From Leucobacter tardus (GTDB lineage: Bacteria; Actinomycetota; Actinomycetes; Actinomycetales; Microbacteriaceae), in assembly GCF_017583045.1 (NCBI RefSeq), contig NZ_JAGFBF010000001.1:434001-498000 (forward strand): 64,000 bases of DNA, given 5' to 3'. Shown one piece after another: positions 33,963-41,980 of the stretch. Below the pieces are notes generated by a model that was not told the origin of the DNA, ran no database searches, and worked only from the letters and a program-made list of their open reading frames with translations. Position numbers and translations under genes: made by a program. Position 1 is the first letter of the stretch; each line of letters opens with the position of its first letter.

Positions 33963-34694
33963 ATGGGTGCAGAGACTCCGGGGGATTCGGGGCACCCGCA
34001 GGCGCGTGGCCGAGCGGGGGCCGCCGCCACCGTGCCCGATCTGGCGCTCACCCGGGTCAGTGCGGCCGAACAGGTGGCCGAGCTGCTCACCACGCAGATC
34101 CTCGAGGGGGTGCTGGGTGCCGGGGTGCGACTGCGCGAGAGCGCGCTCGCCGCGCAGCTCGGCATCTCGCGGAACTCGGTGCGCGAGGGCATCCGCCTCC
34201 TCGAGCAGAGCCGGCTGGTGCGCTACGAGATGCACCGCGGAGCCGTCGTCGCCACACCATCGGTCGATGAGCTCGACGACCTCTACGTGACCCGGAAGCG
34301 GCTCGAAGGCGCGGCCGCCGCCGTCGCTCCCGACGCGGAACAGCTCGCCGCGCTGCACGACGCTTTCGACGCGTTCATCGCCGTCGCCGAGCGGGGGCAG
34401 GCGCGCGAGATCGTCGCCGCCGACCTGGCCTTCCACGCGAAGATGGTGTCCCTGCTCGGCAGTCGTCGGATCGACGTGTTCTACGCCGGCGTCGCGACCG
34501 AGATGAGCTACTACCTCATGCTGCTGTCGTACGTGGATCACGAGCACGAGCACCCGTGGGAGCTGCTGGTGCCGCACCACCGGGCCCTGCTCGACGCGCT
34601 CGCGAGCGGGAGGCCCGAAGTCGCGCGGACCGCGATCGAGCGGCACCTCGACGAGAATCACGCGCGCATCCGGCAGATCCTGCTCGACTCCTAG
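33963..34694 (+). CDS. GntR family regulator, FCD domain
   Basis: A 243-residue regulator of the FadR/VanR type. N-terminal winged helix (about 30-95) reads LTTQILEGVLGAGVRLRESALAAQLGISRNSVREGIRLLEQSRLV. The FCD ligand domain (about 100-235) has a metal-type His/Asp set in DLAFHAKMVSLLGSRRIDVFYAG and ending AIERHLDENHARIRQIL. It lies directly upstream of the permease, with the gabD/aminotransferase genes beyond, which it probably controls in response to a carboxylate or amine. It is divergent from the MFS gene. Confidence 0.88.
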   Translation: MGAETPGDSGHPQARGRAGAAATVPDLALTRVSAAEQVAELLTTQILEGVLGAGVRLRESALAAQLGISRNSVREGIRLLEQSRLVRYEMHRGAVVATPSVDELDDLYVTRKRLEGAAAAVAPDAEQLAALHDAFDAFIAVAERGQAREIVAADLAFHAKMVSLLGSRRIDVFYAGVATEMSYYLMLLSYVDHEHEHPWELLVPHHRALLDALASGRPEVARTAIERHLDENHARIRQILLDS

Positions 34695-34712
34695 TCGCTC
34701 GCCGAGAGGGTG

Positions 34713-34740
34713 TTGCGCGCGGCGCCATGCGATGCATAAT
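34713..34740 (+). promoter_or_regulatory. possible promoter for the amino acid permease
   Basis: TTGCGC and CATAAT are separated by 16 bases, in the 126-base gap after the GntR gene. The -10 is in a short AT-rich island (GCATAATAG). Confidence 0.4.
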
Positions 34741-34820
34741 AGATGTGGCGGCACCAGTGGGGTCGGTGCCGCTGCCGCACGCGCCCCGCCTGCGGCACAC
34801 GCTCGTGACCAAGGATGCAG

Positions 34821-36236
34821 ATGTCCAGTGACTCCCCGCGCGATCTCGCCCACGCGCTCCGCCCCAGGCACCTCTCGATGATCGCGCTCGGCGGGGTCAT
34901 CGGAGCCGGCCTGCTCGTCGCCTCGAGCGGGGCGATCGTCTCGGCCGGCCCCGCGGTCGTCCTCACGTACGCCGGCGGCGGCCTGCTCGTCGTGCTCGTC
35001 ATGCGCATGCTCGGCGAGATGGCCTCGGTGTCGCCCGAGACCGGATCCTTCTCGGCGTACGCGAGCCGCTTCATCGGCCCGTGGGCGGGAACGGCGGTGG
35101 GGTGGCTCTACTGGTGGTTCTGGAGCGTCACCGTCGGCATCGAAGCGACCGCCGCCGCCGTGATCCTCGCGGACTGGGTCCCCGCACTGCCGCAGTGGGT
35201 CTGCGCGCTCGCGCTCACCGTGATCTTCCTCGGCGTCAACCTCATCTCGGTCGGCTCGTTCGGGGAGTTCGAATTCTGGTTCTCATCCATCAAGGTCGGC
35301 ACGATCGTCGCGTTCCTCATCGTCGGGATCCTGCTGATCGCCCAGGTGATCCCGAACGGCACGGCCTCCGCCGCGAACCTCGCCGGTTCGGACTCGGGCG
35401 GATTCATGCCGTACGGGATCGGTGGCGTGCTCGCCGCGTTCCTGCCCGTCATGTTCTCCATGTTCGGCGCCGAGGTCGCGACGATCGCCGCGGGGGAGTC
35501 GATGCACCCGCGCGCAGCGGTGCGCAAGGCCGTGAACTCGGTGGTCGCGCGCATTCTGCTGTTCTACATCGGGTCCATGCTCGTCATCGTCACCGTACTG
35601 CCGTGGAACCGCATCGAGGCGGGGGTCAGCCCGTTCGTGACGGTGCTCGACGCGGCCGGATTCGGCTGGGCCGGAACGGTCATGAACGTCATCGTGTTCA
35701 CGGCGCTGTTCTCCACGCTGAACGCGGCGCTCTACAGCTCGTCCCGCATGGTGTTCTCGCTCGCCGAGCGTGGTGCCGCCCCGCGTCGCCTGGCGCGCGT
35801 CTCACGGCGCGCCACACCGTCGTCGGCGATCCTGTTCTCCGCGATCATCGGACTCGTCTGCGTCGCGCTCAACTACGCCGCCCCCGATGCCGTCTTCTCG
35901 TTCCTGGTGAACTCCACGGGCGCGCTCGTCATCGTCATCTGGGCGGCAATCGCCGTCTCGCAACTGCGCAGCCGACGGGTGCTCGCCCGCCAGGGGATCG
36001 ACGCAGTGGCGCAAGAGGGCGTCAGTCGCACATGGGGGTTCCCGGTCGTGAACTGGATGGTAATCGCGGCGCTCGCCGGGCTGCTGATCTCCATGTTCTT
36101 CGCCGGGGGCCAACGCCTCATCGAAGTGACGGCGAGCGCGGTGGTGATCGCGCTCGCCGTCACGGTGGGGGTCGCTGTGCAGCGCCGCGGACTCCGGTCG
36201 GATCAGGAGCCTGCGGAGCGCCGGGCCAGGTTGTAG
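34821..36236 (+). CDS. amino acid permease (GABA/AAT family)
   Basis: A 471-residue APC-superfamily permease with about 12 helices. The start reads LRPRHLSMIALGGVIGAGLLVASSG, the strongly conserved first helix (GGVIGAGL) of GABA/aromatic/lysine permeases. MASVSPETGSFSAYASRFIGPWAGTAVGW follows as helix 3, and GAEVATIAAGESMHPRAAVRKAV is the helix 6-7 loop. AAGGA precedes the chosen ATG; an ATG six bases upstream is the alternative. The facing genes encode succinate-semialdehyde dehydrogenase and a class III aminotransferase, so GABA or a similar omega-amino acid is the likely cargo. Its 3' end overlaps gabD in antisense by 34 bases. Confidence 0.87.
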   Translation: MSSDSPRDLAHALRPRHLSMIALGGVIGAGLLVASSGAIVSAGPAVVLTYAGGGLLVVLVMRMLGEMASVSPETGSFSAYASRFIGPWAGTAVGWLYWWFWSVTVGIEATAAAVILADWVPALPQWVCALALTVIFLGVNLISVGSFGEFEFWFSSIKVGTIVAFLIVGILLIAQVIPNGTASAANLAGSDSGGFMPYGIGGVLAAFLPVMFSMFGAEVATIAAGESMHPRAAVRKAVNSVVARILLFYIGSMLVIVTVLPWNRIEAGVSPFVTVLDAAGFGWAGTVMNVIVFTALFSTLNAALYSSSRMVFSLAERGAAPRRLARVSRRATPSSAILFSAIIGLVCVALNYAAPDAVFSFLVNSTGALVIVIWAAIAVSQLRSRRVLARQGIDAVAQEGVSRTWGFPVVNWMVIAALAGLLISMFFAGGQRLIEVTASAVVIALAVTVGVAVQRRGLRSDQEPAERRARL

Positions 36237-37687
36237 AACCGGATCTCCTGGTACTCCTCGAGTCCCTCGGAGCTGCCTTCACGACCGAGACCCGAGGCCT
36301 TCGTGCCGCCGAACGGTGCCGCGACGTTCGACACGATGCCCTGGTTGATGCCGACCATGCCGGTGTCCAGTCGGTCCGCGACGTCGAACGCGCGGTCGAT
36401 GTTCTCGCTGAACACGTAGCTCGCAAGACCGAAGGGGGTGGCGTTCGCGCGGGAGATGCCATCGGCCTCGTCGCGGAAGCGGGCGATCGACGCGACCGGT
36501 CCGAAGATCTCCGTCTGCGCGATCTCGGCGCTCTCGGGGACGCGGTCGAGCACCGTCGCCTCGAAGAAGTGACCGTCGCCCTCGGGTGCGGATCCGCCCA
36601 GACGCAGATCGGCTCCCCGCGACACGGCGTCCTCGACGAATCGACTGAAGTTCGCGACCGCGCGGTCGTCGATCACCGGACCGAGCGTCACGCCCTCCGC
36701 GAGGCCGTTGCCGAGCACGGTCTCGCGCATGCGCTCCGTGAATCCCTCGACGAAGGCGTCGGCGATGCCGTCCTGCACGAGAATGCGGTTGGCCGCCACG
36801 CAGGACTGGCCGCCGTTGCGCAGCTTGGCGATCACGGCGCCCTCGACGGCGCGATCGAGATCGGCGTCGTCGAAAACGAGGAGGGGCGCGTTGCCGCCGA
36901 GTTCCATGGAGCTCTTGATGACGTGCTTCGCCGCCTGCCCGAGCAGCACGCTGCCGACGCCCGTCGATCCGGTGAACGACACCTTGCGCACGCGCGGGTC
37001 GGCCATCAGTGCCTCGCTGAACGCTCCGGCGCGGGTGGTGGTCACGACCTGCACGAGCTCCTCAGGGACGCCGGCCGCGACGAAGATCTCGGCGACCACG
37101 AGCGTGGTGATCGGGGTGAGCGCCGCAGGCTTCACGACCGCCCCGCAACCCACCGCGATCGCGGGCGCGATCTTCCGGGTCGCCATCGCCATCGGGAAGT
37201 TCCACGGCGTGATGAGCAGTGCGGTGCCGATCGGACCGCGCGTGGTGAGAATCGTCGACCCGCCGACGGGGTTCTCGCGGTACCCGCCCGCGGGGCGCAG
37301 CGCCTCCTCGGCGTACCAGCGCACGTAATCGGCGGCGTACTGCACCTCGCCCAGGGCTTCCGCGAGCGGCTTGCCCATCTCGCGCGTGATGACGGCGGCG
37401 AGCCGGTCCCGCTGCTCGATGAGCATCCCGTACGCGCGGTGCAAGACGTCGGACCGGTGGCGGGCGGTGGTCCGCGCCCAGGCCGCGCCCGCACGGTCCG
37501 CGCGGTCGAGTGCGACGAGCGCGTCATCGGCCGAGTGGTCGGGCGGGGTGGCGATGACGCGTTCGGTGGCCGGATCCCGCACCTCGAACGTGTCCGTCGT
37601 GCCGAGGTCGAGGCGGTCGAGTACGACGCTCGCGAGGGCCGCCTCGCTGCGCTCCAGGAGCTGCTGATCGATCGAGGGGGGCATCAT
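36203..37687 (-). CDS. gabD: NAD(P)-dependent succinate-semialdehyde dehydrogenase
   Basis: A 494-residue aldehyde dehydrogenase of the GabD/Sad class. Cofactor region PWNFPMAMATRKIAPAIAVGCGAVVKPA lies at about 155, FTGSTGVGSVL at about 235, the catalytic Glu in MELGGNAP at about 262 and the catalytic Cys in GGQSCVAANRI at about 296. Length and motifs agree with SSADH, which oxidises succinate semialdehyde to succinate. The start overlaps the upstream aminotransferase stop (ATGA), so together they form the classic two-step omega-amino-acid degradation pair. Related semialdehydes are possible substrates. Confidence 0.87.
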   Translation of the reverse strand: MMPPSIDQQLLERSEAALASVVLDRLDLGTTDTFEVRDPATERVIATPPDHSADDALVALDRADRAGAAWARTTARHRSDVLHRAYGMLIEQRDRLAAVITREMGKPLAEALGEVQYAADYVRWYAEEALRPAGGYRENPVGGSTILTTRGPIGTALLITPWNFPMAMATRKIAPAIAVGCGAVVKPAALTPITTLVVAEIFVAAGVPEELVQVVTTTRAGAFSEALMADPRVRKVSFTGSTGVGSVLLGQAAKHVIKSSMELGGNAPLLVFDDADLDRAVEGAVIAKLRNGGQSCVAANRILVQDGIADAFVEGFTERMRETVLGNGLAEGVTLGPVIDDRAVANFSRFVEDAVSRGADLRLGGSAPEGDGHFFEATVLDRVPESAEIAQTEIFGPVASIARFRDEADGISRANATPFGLASYVFSENIDRAFDVADRLDTGMVGINQGIVSNVAAPFGGTKASGLGREGSSEGLEEYQEIRFYNLARRSAGS

Positions 37688-38970
37688 CGCGCCACCGCCA
37701 GTTCCGGTGCGGTCGCACCGCTCGTCGCGTCGAGTCCGGCCCGCACCGCGGCGACGATGCCGCGGACCTCGGCATCGGTGGTGGTGAACGGCGGACTGAT
37801 CTGGACCACGTTGCCGCGCAGCGGCCGCGCGATCCATCCCTCGTCGACCATGGCGTCGGTGATGCGTTCGGCGGAGTGCGCGGGGCCGAGCTCGATGCCG
37901 CCGAGGAAGCCGGCCACGCGGGTCGCGGCGACGCGGGGGTCCGCGGCGATGCCGGCCAGCTCGTCGGCCAGTACGGTCTCGAGGCTGCGAACGCGGTCGA
38001 GCAGGCCCTCGCGCTCGATGATCTCGAGATTCTTGAGCGCGAGCGCTGCCGACGTGGCGTGCCCCGAGTAGGTGGTGCCGTGGCGGTAGATCGGGGCGTC
38101 ATCGGTGTAGAAGGGCTCCCAGACCTCGGGGGCCACGATGATGCCGCCGACGGCCGAGTAGCCCGACGAGATGCCCTTCGCCATCGTGATGATGTCGGGG
38201 CGGATCCCGTATCGCTCCGAGGCGAACCAGGTGCCGGTGCGCCCGAATCCGGTGATGACCTCATCCGCGATGAAGAGGATGTCGTGCTCGTCGGCGATCC
38301 GCTGCAGTCCCTCGAGGTATCCGGGGGCCGGGGGGATCACGCCCCCGGTGCCCTGGATCGGCTCGGCGATGATCGCGGCGATGCGGTCGGGTCCGATCTC
38401 GGCGACCCGCTGACGCACGCGCTCGATATCGGCGGTGTCGATGCGGGCGGTCTCGGGCACGAGGGCGTCCGTGCCGTAGCCTTCACGGTTGAAATCGAGT
38501 CCCGCGACGCTCGTGCCGAACGCGTGCAGGCCGTGGTACGAGAGGTCGCGGCTCAGCACGACGGTCTTGTCGTGGCGTCCGCGCAGCTGCCAGTAGCGCC
38601 GGGCGAGCTTCAGGGCGACGTCGATGGAGTCGGATCCTCCGCTGTTCAGGATCACCTTCGCATCGTCGACGGGAGACAGGTCGCGCACGCGTTCCGCGAG
38701 TTCCACGGCGCGATCGTTCAGGTACCTGCCGAACACGTGGTACGTCTCGAGGGTGCGCATCTGCTCGGCGGCCACTTCGGCCATCTCGGCGCGGCCGTGC
38801 CCGATGTTGGCGTGCCAGAGCCCGGCGGTGCCGTCGAAGAGGCGCTGCCCGTCCGAGGTGAAGACGTAGTTCCCTTCGCCGCGGGTGATCGTCAGCTGGC
38901 GGCCGAGAACAGAGGGCATGTGGGCCTGCGCGCTCCAGAGCGCGGGGCCGGTGCGATCGGGTGCGGTCAC
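37684..38970 (-). CDS. class III PLP-dependent aminotransferase
   Basis: A 428-residue omega-aminotransferase. DGTAGLWHANIGHGRAEM, ILNSGGSDSIDVALKLAR (cofactor phosphate region), FIADEVITGFGRTGTWFASE (Asp-Glu-Val motif) and the PLP lysine in IITMAKGISSGYSAVGG near residue 275. It would convert an omega-amino acid or diamine to the semialdehyde oxidised by the co-translated dehydrogenase. The GTG start has AAGGAG 11 bases upstream; the longer open frame before it lacks family similarity. It is divergent from the isopropylmalate-type dehydrogenase. Confidence 0.86.
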   Translation of the reverse strand: MTAPDRTGPALWSAQAHMPSVLGRQLTITRGEGNYVFTSDGQRLFDGTAGLWHANIGHGRAEMAEVAAEQMRTLETYHVFGRYLNDRAVELAERVRDLSPVDDAKVILNSGGSDSIDVALKLARRYWQLRGRHDKTVVLSRDLSYHGLHAFGTSVAGLDFNREGYGTDALVPETARIDTADIERVRQRVAEIGPDRIAAIIAEPIQGTGGVIPPAPGYLEGLQRIADEHDILFIADEVITGFGRTGTWFASERYGIRPDIITMAKGISSGYSAVGGIIVAPEVWEPFYTDDAPIYRHGTTYSGHATSAALALKNLEIIEREGLLDRVRSLETVLADELAGIAADPRVAATRVAGFLGGIELGPAHSAERITDAMVDEGWIARPLRGNVVQISPPFTTTDAEVRGIVAAVRAGLDATSGATAPELAVAR

Positions 38971-39026
38971 GGTGATCAGGTCTCCTTCGGTGGGCGGGTT
39001 CCCGACGTGTCGGGGCAGCGTGTCCG

Positions 39027-39055
39027 ATTGTAGGGCAATGCTACGATCTTTGGAA
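39027..39055 (-). promoter_or_regulatory. possible promoter for aminotransferase/gabD
   Basis: Minus-strand TTCCAA and TACAAT are separated by 17 bases, about 60 bases before the GTG start, in the 154-base divergent gap. Confidence 0.37.
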
Positions 39056-39124
39056 GGGCCGGCGTGCCGCGAGCGTGCTCGCGACGACCCGGTCATCACC
39101 GAACACTGCGATGAAGGAGGACGG

Positions 39125-40177
39125 ATGCGCACGCATGCCGTATCAGTGCTGGCCGGCGACGGAATCGGGCCGGAGGTGATGCCCGAAGCGCTCGCGGTGC
39201 TCGACGACGCCGTCGCGCCGCACGGCATCCGATTCGAGTGGCACGAGCAGCCGTGGGGGAGCGAGTACTACCGCCGGCACGGACGCATGATGCCGACGGA
39301 TGCGATCGAGACGATGGCGGCGACGGACGCCGTGTTCCTCGGTGCGGTGGGCCATCCGTCGGTCTCGGACGTGGAGACGCTCTGGGGCATGCTCATCCCG
39401 ATCCGGCGCGAGTTCGATCAGTACGTGAACCTGCGCCCGGTGCGCTCGTTCGCCGGGATCTCGTCATCGCTCGCCGGCGACCCCGAGATCGACCTCGTGA
39501 TCGTGCGCGAGAACGTGGAGGGGGAGTACTCCGAGGTCGGCGGCCGCGCGTATCGGGGGACGCCGCATGAAGCCGCGTACCAGCAGGCGCTCTTCACCCG
39601 GTTCGGGGTCCAGCGGATCGCGCGCTACGCCGTCGATCGCGCGCGCGAGCGCAGCGGACGGCTCGTCTCCGCGACGAAGTCGAACGGCATCATCCACACC
39701 ATGCCCTTCTGGGACGAGATCGTCGCCGAGGTCGTCGCTCGCGACGGCGCGGAGCTCGAGCTCGAGTCGGTGCTCATCGATGCGCTCGCCGCGCGCATGG
39801 TCCGTGCGCCCCGCAGCCTCGACGTCATCGTCGCCTCGAACCTGTTCGGGGACATCCTCTCGGACCTCGCCGCGGGAGCGGTCGGATCCATCGGAATCGC
39901 ACCGAGCGCGAACCTCAACCCGGAACGCGCGTTCCCCTCCATGTTCGAGCCGGTGCACGGATCGGCGCCGGATATCGCCGGTCGGGGGATCGCCAATCCG
40001 ATCGGTCAGATCTGGGCCGGGGCGATGATGCTGGACCACCTGGGGTACCCGCAGATCGCGGCGCAGGTGGAGGCCGCCTTCACCGCGGTGATCGGCGCGG
40101 GAGTGGTGACGCCCGACCTCGGCGGGTCGGCGAGCACCGCGGAGGTGGGTGCGGCGGTGCGCGCAGCACTGGCGTAA
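39125..40177 (+). CDS. tartrate/isopropylmalate-type dehydrogenase
   Basis: A 350-residue member of the isocitrate/isopropylmalate dehydrogenase superfamily. It starts VSVLAGDGIGPEVMPEAL and carries VNLRPVRSF, the substrate-binding tract IVRENVEGEYSEVGGR (a YSEVGG pattern seen in tartrate dehydrogenases rather than LeuB), SNLFGDILSDLAAG and the nucleotide motif PVHGSAPDIAGRGIANP. It probably performs NAD-linked oxidative decarboxylation of a hydroxy-acid such as tartrate or malate (TtuC/DmlA-like). A very strong GAAGGAGG stands before the ATG. It is not next to leucine biosynthesis genes, which argues against LeuB. Confidence 0.83.
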   Translation: MRTHAVSVLAGDGIGPEVMPEALAVLDDAVAPHGIRFEWHEQPWGSEYYRRHGRMMPTDAIETMAATDAVFLGAVGHPSVSDVETLWGMLIPIRREFDQYVNLRPVRSFAGISSSLAGDPEIDLVIVRENVEGEYSEVGGRAYRGTPHEAAYQQALFTRFGVQRIARYAVDRARERSGRLVSATKSNGIIHTMPFWDEIVAEVVARDGAELELESVLIDALAARMVRAPRSLDVIVASNLFGDILSDLAAGAVGSIGIAPSANLNPERAFPSMFEPVHGSAPDIAGRGIANPIGQIWAGAMMLDHLGYPQIAAQVEAAFTAVIGAGVVTPDLGGSASTAEVGAAVRAALA

Positions 40178-40238
40178 CCCGCGTCGGCGCGCTGACCCGC
40201 ATGTTACGGGCCGGAGTCGCGGCCGTTTCGTGATTGTT

Positions 40239-40254
40239 GGATTGTTGACAATCC
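40239..40254. promoter_or_regulatory. GGATTGT-TG-ACAATCC operator over the importer promoter
   Basis: Perfect seven-base arms with a two-base centre, overlapping the consensus -35 box of the importer operon. The motif resembles sites of FCD-type GntR repressors (ATTGTnnACAAT), and related copies lie before the GntR gene at 56825-57535 and before the cation efflux gene. The block to transcription would be direct. Confidence 0.65.
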
Positions 40255-40274
40255 TCCCAGAACCTGTCTATTCT
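40245..40274 (+). promoter_or_regulatory. promoter of the ABC importer operon
   Basis: Consensus TTGACA and TATTCT are separated by 18 bases, predicting a start near 40281 and a leader of about 45 bases to the first gene. It is the strongest sigma70-like promoter in the window. Confidence 0.62.
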
Positions 40275-40327
40275 CGCTTCAACACGAGCAACGCAGCCGT
40301 GGGTTCACGAATCTTCCGGGAGGACGC

Positions 40328-41980
40328 ATGCACAGCCTCGAGGTGACGGATCTGAAGATCTCGATCGGAGGCCGCACGATCGTGAACGGGATCTCGTTCG
40401 CGGTGGGCCAGGGTCAGCGGGTCTGCCTGCTCGGCCAGTCCGGTTCGGGCAAGTCTCTCACCGCAGCCGCCGTTCTCGGGCGACTCCCCGCGAACGCGGT
40501 GACCGAGGGCAGCATCAAGATCAACGGCGTCGAGGTGCTGGGGCGCCCCTCCTCGAAGCGTCCGGACGAGGCCCGGGTCGCCATGGTCTTTCAGGACTCC
40601 GCGGTCGCCTTGAACCCGCTTGTGCGCATTCGTGAGCAGCTCGTCGAACCGCTGCGTCGGCACCGCGGGCTGTCTCGGCAAGACGCGCTCGCCGCGGCAG
40701 TGGAACTCGCCGACTCGGTTGGACTGCCCGACCCCGAACACCTCATCGGACGGTTCTCGGCCGAACTCTCCGGCGGACAGCGGCAGCGCGTCTGCATCGC
40801 ACTTGCACTCGCCTGCAACACTCGACTCATGGTGGCGGACGAACCGACCACCGCGCTCGATGTCGTCACCCAGGCCAAGGTGCTGAACGTCTTGAAGCGC
40901 TACACAGCCGGCCAGAACACGCCCGCGCTCCTCTTCATCACACACGACTTCGCCGTGGCGTCGGAACTGTGCAGCGACTCCGTCGTGCTCAAGGACGGCG
41001 AGATCGTCGAGCAGGGGCAGATCCACTCGATCTTCGCCAACCCCGGGAAGCCGTACACGCGCGAGCTCATCCGAGCCGCGCGGGCCGCGACGATCGAACC
41101 GTACATCGAACGGTTCCGCGCCGAGTGCGCGGCGGGGACGCCGTGCGCGCCGGACCCGCGGAAGTCGTTCTACGACATCGGCCAGGTCAGTCGGGAGTAC
41201 CGGATGCCGAGGAAGCGCCTGTTCGCGCCCCGCGAATGGAAACCGGCGCTGCACCCGACCAGCCTCACCATCGGTGAGGGAGAGCGCGTCGGTATCGTCG
41301 GGGTCAGCGGTTCAGGCAAAACCACGCTCTTGCGGCTCATGCTCGCCCTGGAGGAAACGGACACCGGTGCCGTCACCTGTCAGGGAAAGGCCGTGCACCC
41401 CGCCGATGTACGACACCTCAGGTGGTACCGCAGGCGGGTGCAGTACGTCCCGCAGGATCCGGCGAGCACGCTCGATCCGCTCATGACCGTTCAGGCGCTT
41501 GTGCGAGAACCCCTCGTGCGCCTGAACGTCACGGGAGATCACGACGCCATGGTGCACGAGGCGCTCGACTCGGTCGGCCTCGACCACAAGTTCCTGCGGC
41601 GTCGGGCGAGCGAACTCTCCGGCGGTCAGGCGCAGCGCCTTGCCATCGCCCGCGCGATCGCCACCCGCCCCGATTTTCTGCTCGCCGACGAACCGGTGAG
41701 CGGACTCGACCTGCCGATGCGGGAGTCGATCGTGCGGCTCATGCGCAGCGTCTCGGAAGAGCGCGGCACCGGCATCGCGGTCGTCTCGCACGACCTGGCG
41801 ATGGTGGCGAGCCTCTGCGAGCGCACCATCGTGATGCACGCGGGTGAAGTGGTCGAAGATCGCCCGACCGCCGAACTGCTCTCGGACCCGCGGCATCCGC
41901 GCACGCAGGAGCTTCGAGATGCGATCCCGACCCTGCACGTGCTCCCCGCCGATCTCGCACCGGAAAGGAAGACGGCATGA
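40328..41980 (+). CDS. fused dual ATPase of a peptide-type ABC importer
   Basis: A 550-residue protein made of two complete ABC ATPase domains in tandem. Domain 1 has Walker A GQSGSGKS at 36-43, signature LSGGQRQR and Walker B LMVADEPTTALD. It ends with a cysteine-containing tail (AAGTPCAPDPRKSF) like the C-terminal extension of OppD/DppD. Domain 2 has Walker A GVSGSGKTT, signature LSGGQAQR and FLLADEPVSGLD. Two ATPases that are separate proteins in Opp/Dpp are joined here. GGGAGG precedes the ATG. It is the first gene of the operon and overlaps the permease start (ATGA). Confidence 0.9.
   Translation: MHSLEVTDLKISIGGRTIVNGISFAVGQGQRVCLLGQSGSGKSLTAAAVLGRLPANAVTEGSIKINGVEVLGRPSSKRPDEARVAMVFQDSAVALNPLVRIREQLVEPLRRHRGLSRQDALAAAVELADSVGLPDPEHLIGRFSAELSGGQRQRVCIALALACNTRLMVADEPTTALDVVTQAKVLNVLKRYTAGQNTPALLFITHDFAVASELCSDSVVLKDGEIVEQGQIHSIFANPGKPYTRELIRAARAATIEPYIERFRAECAAGTPCAPDPRKSFYDIGQVSREYRMPRKRLFAPREWKPALHPTSLTIGEGERVGIVGVSGSGKTTLLRLMLALEETDTGAVTCQGKAVHPADVRHLRWYRRRVQYVPQDPASTLDPLMTVQALVREPLVRLNVTGDHDAMVHEALDSVGLDHKFLRRRASELSGGQAQRLAIARAIATRPDFLLADEPVSGLDLPMRESIVRLMRSVSEERGTGIAVVSHDLAMVASLCERTIVMHAGEVVEDRPTAELLSDPRHPRTQELRDAIPTLHVLPADLAPERKTA

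Noticed and set aside
39027-39039. ATTG-TAGGG-CAAT near the aminotransferase promoter as a fourth GntR site
   Set aside because: The spacer is five rather than four bases and the flanking GG/CC is absent, so it does not fit the shared operator well enough.
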